64,000 nt of DNA from Evernia prunastri. Taxonomy: Eukaryota > Ascomycota > Lecanoromycetes > Lecanorales > Parmeliaceae. The notes below the pieces were generated by a model that was given only the letters and a program-made list of their open reading frames with translations, was not told where the DNA came from and ran no database searches. The position numbers were made by a program, and so were the translations under genes. Position 1 is the first letter of the stretch, and every line of letters begins with the position of its first letter. Positions 55,606-64,000 of this stretch are shown piece after piece. The stretch is taken from NCBI GenBank assembly GCA_003184365.1, contig NKYR01000145.1:1-64000 (forward strand), written 5' to 3'.

Positions 55606-57082
55606 TTAATCTATGGCTCCCCTGAGATTGTTGAGCCTCCGCTCAAGATCCTCATAGTTGTACTCGTGGGAAGCAGATATCCCTGTGCGGGAGGTCGAGG
55701 CTGCAGATGACACGTCGACGGATGTCGTGCTATCAACTGTGTCTATTGATGAATGGGGCAATTAATCAACCGAGGAACCGCTCTTCTTACCAAGCTGCCA
55801 AGACTTCTCACAAAGCTCAATCACATTCCCCTCGACATAGCTATAGTTGGTGTTGTCCAATAATGAGTCAGGGTCGAACCTGCACATATCGCTGTGCTTT
55901 GCTTGTAGCTTGATCTGATTCTCGTGGTGTCCCGGGAGTCATATTATCGCCGAATCTCGAGGCACAATCTGTGCGGTGTCAGTATGCCATGAGCAAAATG
56001 ACTTTGCTCATAACGAGTTTTATCCCTTCGTCTGGCGATTTGGCGACATGCACTAAAACCAGATACTAGCAGCCTTACGAGTCATTGCTAAGCAAGCATA
56101 GAGACGATTGATTCGTGCAGAAAGAGAGCTTAGTAAGTACCCGTACTGTAGAAGGCATAGATCCCGATTTTAGGCTATGTCGCCAAATCGCCAGACGAAG
56201 GAATACATTGCCGATGCCTTCATAGAATGTCACGATCTGATAATCATTGAGTTGGTGCCTAAATGAATTCTGCAGGGAATCTGAAAACAGGGATTGAGCC
56301 TTTAACGCTTCCATTATATCGTTTGACTGGACCCCAGGCAGCAGCGACTGTGCGATCCGGACGGAGGCTTTTGAGCACAGCATTCTCCAATCGCTTCCAG
56401 ATCCACCGTGAGGTGTTCCAAAGAACACAAGGCCGTAGCTTGTGTGGTTAGCATTAGAGATCTCAATTTACTATGAGGCTCTTACGTGGCTTCCTTGATA
56501 GCTAGGTATCGACTATTATCGAATGCATTGACGAGAGCCTTGGATAAATGTTAGCGACGGATCTTAGCCTTGAAGCCTCGAAGCCCCGAAGGGAGGCAAT
56601 ACTTGTTTAATGAGTATTCCACCCAAGCTGTGTCCGAGCAACAGTAAAGGACGCTCTGGAGCCTTTATTCTAGGCGTCATTATCACAGTATAGGCAACCT
56701 CAAGCTAAGACCGACCTTCTTTCGCTTAAGTAGTAGACATTCTAGGAACTGATCTGCCTCCTGCATAAAACGTCCTTGCGAGTTACCAAATACAGGACTT
56801 GAATTGTATTCGTACAGGAATATGCGAGCATTTGGTTGCTCGTAGGGTAACCGGTCTCGAAGCCACAGATTTTGACTTCTCTGATCCCGCCACGTATCAA
56901 AGGCATGAGTCTTGCTACCGCTTGGGTTCAATCCATGAATTGCCACTATACTAGAAGATACAGTGAGCTAAAACGGCAACTCTTGCAGGGCTGGCGCGAT
57001 CTTATTCCAACGAAGCCGCAACAGAACCCACAGCATCGCCTACTCCAGTACCGGCATATATTTCTATGAGGGAGGACTGCAT
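55606..57082 (-). pseudogene. Alpha/beta-hydrolase (SesB/SERAC1-like lipase) gene with an in-frame stop
   Basis: A seven-exon model closes through the whole locus: 57052-57082, 56716-56945, 56603-56662, 56486-56538, 56207-56438, 55791-55968 and 55606-55742. It encodes VAIHGLNPSGSKTHAFDTW, the nucleophile elbow PLLLLGHSLGGILIKQ (catalytic Ser), GLVFFGTPHGGSGSDW, IVTFYEGIGN joined to IVPRDSAII, then SDMCRFDPDS and NYSYVEGNVIELCEKSW and a tail ending LERRLNNLRGAID. This is the hydrolase domain used as effector in fungal NLR systems. A TGA at 55939-55941 interrupts the block after DSAII, where the frame then resumes (LPGHHENQIKL) for about 94 more codons. Intron 4 (55969-56206) contains a miniature transposon. 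The hydrolase core lies before the stop, so a truncated protein is possible. Confidence 0.7.
56033..56203. mobile_element. 171-bp TA-flanked miniature inverted-repeat element
   Basis: The ends are inverted repeats of CCTTCGTCTGGCGATTTG and following bases (about 25 bp identical, longer with mismatches), bounded on both sides by TA (56031-56032 and 56204-56205). TA duplication plus small size suggests a Tc1/mariner-derived (Stowaway-like) MITE. It lies in intron 4 of the hydrolase gene, directly next to the donor GTATTC, whose last bases it supplies. Confidence 0.8.
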
Positions 57083-58175
57083 CTCAGTGAGCATTCATGT
57101 ATTCGCAAGGGAAGTGTCATTTGTTACCATTCTTCGAACGAGGAGGGATCTGTTTGATCAAACTGCTTTGTGCTGTTGTTCTCAAAAACAAGGGGTCAGA
57201 AGGCTTGCTTTAACATCTTCCATCACGGGCTCAAGTTTATGCAGCTAGGTAATCGCCATGCATGTCAAACTCGAGTCGATTTACAGGGTCATAAAACGCA
57301 GGAATTTCGACTCCATGGCACCGTAAAAGCCGGGCGGTTGCATGAGAATACGAAATCAAACCCGTAGCTTGCATAATTATGCAGCGAAGAAGTGCGTGCT
57401 TGAGACGGCTGCAGCTCCACATGCGAAACCACTCAGCTTCAAACAAATCGCCCTCGATTTGGCGCGACATTCCTTGGAATGAGTGCCTCGTCACGAATTT
57501 AGTTGAACCTGGTAGGAAGCTGCACTCTACGTTGTGGTAATAATTGAAATGATGAGCAGACACCGACGGCCCAGTACTAGCTGCCTGGGCTGGACATGCC
57601 GGTTTCATGTCCGTTATACAGTGTTAGTGACAAGCTGTATTGTAGCTAAGCTCGAGGAAGCAATGATCCCTAGACCCGGCGCCGATCCAGCGTTTTGGTG
57701 ATCCTTTCTCCTTCTGCAACCGAGACTGATACAGTGCTGGTTCTCTAATTGCATTTCACGCGCTGCCCCTTTCGTATCTTTTGGAAAATGCCTCACAGTA
57801 GTGTACGGATTTTGCAGACCGCTCATTGACGGCAGTCCACAGATACCAATCATTGAGCCAAGTACCTTATACCGGACAATGTTTTTCCTCTTCACCTCCA
57901 TCCGGCGGCAGCTTGCATTAGACTAGTACCCTGAATCCTATGTCGAAAATTTTCCTGCACACGGGGTACATCCATGCTCCAAACTATTGAGTCTCCAGGA
58001 ACCTGAACCCGGGAAAAACGTCTGCTGTGTCCAGACGCTCAGCCGCCGCAGATGTTGTGAACTGACTGGTGGACAAGTTTCCCGCCCGAATTGAGATCAG
58101 CAGAGCAGTCCCATTGAGGCTTTCAGACCGGAGCCACTCCAAAGGATGATTAAGATAGGCGCAGACTATGCCTCG
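57083..58175. other. Intergenic, no supported gene
   Basis: Upstream region of the hydrolase gene and 3' side of the HET gene. Frames of 60-123 codons lack recognisable content. Confidence 0.5.
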
Positions 58176-59267
58176 TCACAACCCATCCTGTTGTATGTAA
58201 ATCGTTTGCGTATCGTATGGGACACCTCCCACTACCTTGCTCAATCCTAACTTCCCGCACTCGACTCTATGCCAGATACTGCCAAACTTGCGTAGCCTGA
58301 TTGTGATGGCAAAGCGACCCTTCGGAGTGGTCCTCCAACAGTTAAGTACAATGGTTGGGAAACCCCGACCTGATACGGGAAATTCTAAACCCTTGTTCGT
58401 CATTGAATACGCGCGTCTTTCGAGGATCCCCATTTGGTGAGCGTTGGAAAAGCTGGATTCAGGGGCCGTAATATCTGTCGAGTTTGCAAATGCATCGGGC
58501 CAAAGGGCCAGTAAACCTGAATGGTCGTTTGCAAAAGGCGAAATCCAAGCGAATATTGACTCGTCGTCTGATTTTCTTACAATCTCAAGCTCAAGTCTGA
58601 GGAATGCCTTTCTCCCCTCACCATACAGTAATGGCATGTTAACATCGAATATGCCTAGAAGGCAGTAAGCGATATCTTCCACCCGGCTCGTTTGTCGTCT
58701 GGAGACCCAGCTCATTTTGGCTGCCACGCTCGCTCTGTGTATGTTTTTCAGATACTGAATTTCAATGCCTGTCACGATCGAGATCTCTGCCAACAAGTCC
58801 TTTTTCACACCAATGCAGCCCCAATTACAATCAAAGAAAATAACGTTGGAAGGGGCGAGGAGTTCCTGGAGTGTCCATCCCCGAGTAAACCATGCGCTCT
58901 GCGCGAATGTTTTGCTGATGCTGATATCCAAGCTTTTGGTCCATCGCACGTCTGAAAGATACGCGTAGCATTCCCCAGCTTCAGCGTACCAACGAAACAT
59001 TGAATTGATTGCTTCAGAGAGCTCCGCACTGCTCTTCTTATCAATGCAACAAGTATCAATCCACACCCAATCGAAGCCTCGGGATTTCGCTAGCGCGCAA
59101 CAACTTCTGATCTTCAGGAAGCCTTTCCATTCTTGCTCTTCACCAACATTGAAGTCCTGAAAGCTTACTTCTTGCTCCTCCCATCGGTGCGACAGGATTG
59201 CGTATTTAGGCACTTTGCTGTCGAAGAATTCTTCGAATCGTAGGAGTCCTGTATGTAGCAGACGCAT
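58176..59267 (-). CDS. HET-domain (heterokaryon incompatibility) protein
   Basis: HET domains are TIR-related cell-death executors in fungal vegetative incompatibility. The 363-residue frame starts at the ATG at 59267, giving the standard family opening MRLLHTGLLRFEEFF. An upstream in-frame GTG is not used. The core motifs are in order: YAILSHRWEEQEVSFQDF, GFDWVWIDTCCIDKKSSAELSEAINSMF (first and second blocks), WFTRGWTLQELLAP (third block), then SRVEDIAYCLLGIFDVNMPLLYGEG, with FLRLELEIVRKSDDESIFAW after it. The C-terminus is short (ends TIYIQQDGL) and has no repeat domain, so this is a domain-plus-tail HET protein. It is intronless and intact. It sits upstream (5') of the hydrolase and NACHT genes on the same strand, in an incompatibility-type neighbourhood. 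Confidence 0.93.
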   Translation of the reverse strand: MRLLHTGLLRFEEFFDSKVPKYAILSHRWEEQEVSFQDFNVGEEQEWKGFLKIRSCCALAKSRGFDWVWIDTCCIDKKSSAELSEAINSMFRWYAEAGECYAYLSDVRWTKSLDISISKTFAQSAWFTRGWTLQELLAPSNVIFFDCNWGCIGVKKDLLAEISIVTGIEIQYLKNIHRASVAAKMSWVSRRQTSRVEDIAYCLLGIFDVNMPLLYGEGRKAFLRLELEIVRKSDDESIFAWISPFANDHSGLLALWPDAFANSTDITAPESSFSNAHQMGILERRAYSMTNKGLEFPVSGRGFPTIVLNCWRTTPKGRFAITIRLRKFGSIWHRVECGKLGLSKVVGGVPYDTQTIYIQQDGL

Positions 59268-59987
59268 GTTCTGGAAGACAAGCAGTGCATAAACAGGTCT
59301 GATTGACACAGTGAGGTTGCTGTTGCTGCCCCGAGGCTGTCTTCATGTGATGGAGTAGCAGGTGCGGATGGATGTTAGAACGGTCGAGGCTGATGGCACG
59401 GTAATGTGGTTGTCTAGACGGTGTAATGCTCGAGTTTCACCCTCAGCCTCGCTTCATCGTAGGTAGGTAGGGTGGGGCAGTGCAGCGCTACTACCGATGA
59501 AGAGTATTATTTCCTCGTTTTTATTCACGGTCGAAATAAGTCAAGTCCGTTCATTCATATGCCTTGGAAAAGGGTTACACTGGAAGATTAAATGAAGAAC
59601 TGAGATGACAATCTCTGCCTGGCAGGCTGCGGACCTCCGAGATCGGAGCACCGGCAGTGCACAAATTGTTAGATCCGGGTCAAGCCGGCGCTAGTCTTTG
59701 ATGTTGCCGATAACAATATCTGGGAAGTAGTGAGACTGAAGATCGAGAATTGACATGTAATTGTGCAAGATGATCTATTACCAACATGCAGCTTGAGTAG
59801 CGGAGGCTTCTCTCGCCGTTCGCTATTATGGAGTGTCCTGTTTTACTAAGACACGCTGCACATCCGCTGGACTGAAGCTCTTCACAGGACGCCTGATAAT
59901 GCCAGAGAAAGAAGAGTATATCAATGTGGCACTCAAACAGGAGCGTGGCTGAAAGCGGTTGAGTTTCATCTCTGTCCTTGTCCTCCA
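59268..59987. other. Intergenic, promoter side of the HET gene
   Basis: No gene seen. Includes the 5' region of the HET gene and the 3' side of the TPR pseudogene. Confidence 0.5.
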
Positions 59988-60469
59988 CTACACGAAGCAT
60001 GAACGAATATTTTTCGAAACACTGCGTGTTTGAGGGTGATCCGAGCCAAACGTCTTCATAGACCCTGCAGAGGCTCCGAGATAATGTATAGATGCATCGT
60101 GACATGGTTCTTGAATGTGTTCCAGGGTTGCAAGGTTGTAAACAGAACTCGACGTGCCTGGATGCTCGATTCCTAGTGTCTTCTCTTTACCCCTCAGCGC
60201 TCGTCGATACAATTCCCTGGCCTTCTCATTTGTTACTTGGTACTAAAGCACTATTCCTAGGCTATGACGTGAGTCAAGACTTCCAAATGCTCTACTCCCA
60301 GCATCTTGTCCTTTCCTTTTATCGCTTGTCGATACGATTTTTTCTGCCGTTATATCATTTTCCGGTAATGAATGACCATGCCATATCACTGATGCTCGAG
60401 TTGCAACGTCTTTTCTTTTCCTTTTAGTGCTCGTTGACACAACTTCTCCGCATCCTCATACTTGCCCTG
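59988..60469 (-). pseudogene. Decayed kinesin-light-chain-type TPR repeats
   Basis: Three successive 42-residue TPR units are readable only in different frames: GKYEDAEKLCQRALKGKEKT then a TGA, RQAIKGKDKMLGVEHLEVLT then a TAG, and ARELYRRALRGKEKTLGIEH followed by SSVYNLATLEHI. The end reads FGSDHPQTRSVSKNIRSC. The RALKGKEKxLGxEHP pattern is the hallmark of TPR arrays that follow NB-ARC or kinase domains in fungal STAND proteins. The remnant has no start and no NTPase domain nearby. Confidence 0.75.
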
Positions 60470-61886
60470 TGACTGACATACCAGTGACGTTTTTATACAA
60501 CCCTGAGGCCTTTTCAGCCACCTTATCACAGGTCTTTAACGGCGCATCAGGTGTCTCATTCGTTAAAGCACCAACTTTCCTGCGCCTAGTTCTCAGCTTC
60601 GTCAGCAGAAGGAAATTTTTGCATGCTTGTTACGCCTGACCATACATGAACAGCACAGTAATGGAGAAATGCGGGCTGAAAGAGAGATAAGCTTCACAGT
60701 ATATGTGGAGGACATCAGATGTTGGCAAAGATAAGCGGAGAGACGTTTAACAACCCTCTCGCCGGTGTAAATGTTACAGAGTATTGCACAGAGGTGTCTA
60801 TGCGCGTCTAGTCGGAGTCAGGCTAAGGCTAAGGCTGAGGCTGAGGCTGGCGATGGTGGAGATAGTTGGTTTTCGGGGCAAACTGCACCACCTACCAGAT
60901 TTGGAATTGAAACTGCACCAACTGACATACATACGAAAATCAACTATGTAATCATCAGTGCAAGTAATAGTGAAGCTGATCAAATTGAGACGCCAAGTCA
61001 AAAATCTGCCCTAAATATTAAGAAATTCCTCGTCTATAAACCGGGCGTCGTTACTCGAGTTCAAATAACCACCGCTTTACGACGACGATATGGTATTGCA
61101 CTGCTATTGGGTGTTCATACACATGAAGTACTGGTTCAAACGAACTTTGGGCGCACTGCTGGATTTCTTGTTGGGACCTCACAGGCTGAAACAATTTTCA
61201 CTTACACAAGATGCATATCAGGTCGCTAAATTTGCTAGACTATACCCAGGCTGAGCAGAGAAATATCATTTCTGCCGGCAGTGTTCACAGCCGTTGCTTC
61301 TGTATGCGGGGCTTCTGATCGGCATCTATCTCTTAGAAAAAAGCACTCCCTCATGCATACGTATGCAAGGCTGTTATCAGGCTAGAAAAAATAGTCTGCG
61401 AGTCACGAAGTGAGGCTTTCTATTGCCGATATGCAAAGTAGAAAAATTGTTACGCCTTCTTTTGCTTGAACGCATGAACGTGCCAAGTCAATTAGGTTCT
61501 AGTGGGGAGCTAAGCTTGGATAGCGCAAGGCTTCGGGGACATTATCAGTGGCTCGATCCGACAACAATACCTTAGCTACCTAATCGACTTTCTGGACCTA
61601 TCCACTCCTTTCCACTGTTCCAAGGTCACAATCTAGACAGACTTCATGCGTCGTGATCCGCGCAGTTGATCTGCAACTAACCTAGTGCTGGACGCACATG
61701 TTCTGCAAGCTAATATAGGACGTCGCTGGGTCGGCGGGGCTGCGTTGTACGGTGAATGTCAGTACTATGTTATCAGCAGCACATTGCCGCATATAGCGAT
61801 GCATCAGCTCCTCGATCCTCTCTGTCATCTCACGGGATAAATAGCTCTCTGTACGAAGTGAAAGCTTGCCTGTGTAAAATCTAATA
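60470..61886. other. Intergenic, one unsupported frame
   Basis: A 152-codon plus-strand frame (60771-61229) starts with an ATG and contains an AGGCTA/AGGCTG hexamer repeat (coding AKAKAEAEA). It shows no known domain, and I would not call it a gene without transcripts. The rest shows nothing recognisable. Confidence 0.45.
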
Positions 61887-63027
61887 ATGATTTCGCTTGT
61901 CGATAACATCATGGCAGCTGGCGCTAGCTTAGCAAAAGCTAGCTGGGAGTACAGAACATCCGCTGAAGCACTCATCGAATGGCATAACCCAGAGCTGTCT
62001 GTCTTTGCGGCGGACCCGTTTCCCGCTGCTCGTATACCACACCCTACAGTCAACGCGACTCCAGGCCTTTTGTATGCCGAAAAGTATATTCGCAAGGATG
62101 AGAAAATACTCATCGACGCAAACGGTCAGTTTGAATTCATACAATAAGCTATTTGCTGCGGTGTCTTGGGCTCACTCGACCACAGGTTCTTCTGGTGATA
62201 CTGCCGCCCTCGGAGTTTCCTGCATTTTGATCGGTCAGTCCATGGCGGACTATCATACTGCAGCGAAGAGGGAGGCAGATTATCTCCTTGAGGACGTCCC
62301 CCGTTGGTCGAACGGTGCCATCAGCCATCGGGACGGGTACGCTGAACTTTGGGCCGACTTTGTATATATGGCGCCTCCATTCCTTGCTTATCAAGCCGTT
62401 TCCACCGGTGATGCGAACTTGATGAGGGTTGCTGTGCAGCAGTGTCTCCTCTATGCGAACGTTTTGCAATCCGAGCCAGAACGCAAGGTCTGGAAACATA
62501 TCGTCGGGCCAGCCTCGATGCCTGCTCGCGACGAAGGTATCTGGGCTACTGGCAATGGTTGGGCCGTCGCTGGCATGGTCCGTGTTCTTGCAACAGCGAT
62601 TAAATCACCCTATAATATGAGCGTTGACCTTGAAACCAAGCGACTTCTACAGGTTACATTTGCTATCATCGATGGTGCCAGTTTTGCGAAAAGGAATGGA
62701 AATCCACCGCTATTGTGTAATTACCTCAATGATGGCTCTTACTTTGGTGATGTCGCTAGCACTGCACTCATTGCTTCCGCGGTATATCGACTGGCCGTAA
62801 TGTTTCCGAAAGAATACAACTGTCAGCATATTCAGTTCGCAGAAAGCTGTTTGGAGAGTGTACGGACCCATATCAAAGGTAGACATGGGGATGTCGGTCC
62901 AACGCCGATGTCAGGCGTGGCATTGTCTCACACTCCAAGTATGGAGGGAAGCTCCCAGGGACACTCTTTCGTGGTGATGTTATTTGCCGCACATCGAGAT
63001 TGGGAAATTTGTAAACAGATGAAGTGA
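61887..63027 (+). CDS. Unsaturated uronyl/rhamnogalacturonyl hydrolase-like protein (GH88/GH105 six-hairpin fold)
   Basis: Predicted glycoside hydrolase acting on unsaturated uronic-acid ends of pectin-derived oligosaccharides. Exon 1 (61887-62124) encodes SWEYRTSAEALIEWHNPEL. The intron 62125-62185 (GTCAGT to CCACAG) restores the frame, and exon 2 (62186-63027) continues GDTAALGVSCILIGQSM, HRDGYAELWADFVYMAPPFLA (the Asp in WAD matches the general-acid position of YteR-like enzymes), RDEGIWATGNGWAVAGMVRV and LCNYLNDGSYFGDVASTALI and ends near GHSFVVMLFAAHRDW. The product is about 359 residues, usual for the (alpha/alpha)6 fold. No signal peptide is evident, so it may act inside the cell on imported products, as many GH105 members do. 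It is on the opposite strand to the preceding incompatibility-type genes. Confidence 0.85.
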
Positions 63028-64000
63028 TAACACTAGCTAGTGCCGAGTGGCGACAAGCAGTAAATGATCTATGACTCTAGAGCAGTGCCCCATCAATGCG
63101 ACTTTTGCTTCACCTCAAAGCCAATGCTTCTGTGGTAGTGATAGCATTGAACCAAGGGTTCCACATGGTACGGTCGAGCTGGCTTACATTCTCTAGTGTG
63201 ACTGTGTGAACAGGTCATAGGTCTTTATAGATAGGTGTGTGTGCACAATAGTAATGGTGCAGATACCACCACTAAAGAGTCCTCGAATACATGCGGTGCG
63301 CGTCGAGGTAGGCGGCTAACAAGTATCGATCTAACCGCTAAAAGACTGAGTCGATGCTGTCAGCAGCAAGCTTTGACCTGATCGTCCAGCACTAACAAAT
63401 GTATAGGTTACCTTCAGTGGGAAAGAAATGATGTACGTAAATTCGATAAGAGTGGCCAATGGATCTAAGCACCAATCAACTCAAACGAAGGCGGTAAACG
63501 GAATCAAAATGACAACTGCTTGCCGACTCGACCGGCAATATTGACTAATCGAACGATATCAAGTTCTCAGAGGTATGGTGAAGAAAATGCCTTTAGTTGC
63601 TTTGAAAAATCGTTATCAAATGGCTTTATAACCAGGCTGGATTGCTCAAAGGATCCAGTCTATCCTACAAAAAGTCTTTGAGGCTGGACTGCAGATGACA
63701 CTTCATATGGGAAGATATTAATCGATGCTGTACCGTCAGGATCAATCCTCGTCATTGTGAGGCTACACTAGATGTAGAAGCGCAATGGAATAATTGGTCT
63801 AGAGTATCAGGGGGACTGAAAATTCTAGGAACTTTAGCGCTAGGCTGAACAGGCAAAAACCGGGCCCCGAGGGCGTGTACGCTAGACAGCCAGATACTCT
63901 TAGTTGACCTTAAATCTAACAGAAATAACACAGGAGTGGAGAGGACTCATGTAGATGACAACAGAAAAGACCATTCACTCTATGACCTCTATAAAGAGTG
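63028..64000. other. Intergenic, no supported gene
   Basis: I see no open frame or motif worth calling. It contains the 3' side of the hydrolase gene. Confidence 0.55.

Noticed and set aside
57237..57608. A 123-codon minus-strand frame between the hydrolase and HET genes
   Set aside because: No recognisable domain, signal peptide or splice pattern.

Overview
The window looks like a chromosome segment of a filamentous ascomycete (Pezizomycotina). The evidence is many short introns (mostly 45-120 nt) with GTANGT-like donors and CTRAC/CTGAC-like branch sites, plus fungal-type families: HET, NACHT/ankyrin NLR-like proteins, F-box, Ulp1-like protease and NCS1 and amino-acid permeases. Gene density is low. 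Long stretches are non-coding, low-complexity or decayed. I saw no tRNA, rRNA or CRISPR. Exon models were built by hand from splice signals and checked for reading-frame closure.

Left part (1-17.7 kb): three plus-strand genes form a possible metabolism group. They are a molybdenum-cofactor-sulfurase-like PLP enzyme without its MOSC domain, an MFS drug:H+ antiporter and a membrane-tailed sulfotransferase. After an AT-rich spacer with a strong hairpin come minus-strand genes: a Ulp1 (C48) protease, an unrecognised spliced protein, an F-box protein, a solo FAR1-type DNA-binding domain derived from a MULE transposase, and an eight-exon amino-acid/choline-type permease.

Middle (17.7-48 kb): a 533-bp inverted-repeat transposon with a 6-bp target duplication splits the first exon of a large ankyrin/transmembrane protein gene. 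A probable small C2H2 zinc-finger gene follows it closely. Next are a small secreted protein of the IgE-binding type, a decayed SesA-like/NACHT/ankyrin NLR pseudogene, a divergent protein kinase, a purine-cytosine permease, and, after 6 kb without a supported gene, a conserved fungal protein of unknown function.

Right part (48-64 kb): about 5 kb of G-rich, simple-repeat and duplicated DNA contains an assembly gap bounded by an exact 251-bp duplication. It precedes a non-self-recognition-type cluster on the minus strand: a NACHT/ankyrin protein, an alpha/beta-hydrolase gene with an in-frame stop and a TA-flanked miniature transposon in an intron, a HET-domain gene, and a kinesin-light-chain-type TPR pseudogene. 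A plus-strand GH88/GH105-like unsaturated uronyl hydrolase closes the window. The NACHT, hydrolase, HET and TPR families are those fungi use in incompatibility and programmed cell death. Their decay and transposon load fit rapid birth and death of such genes.
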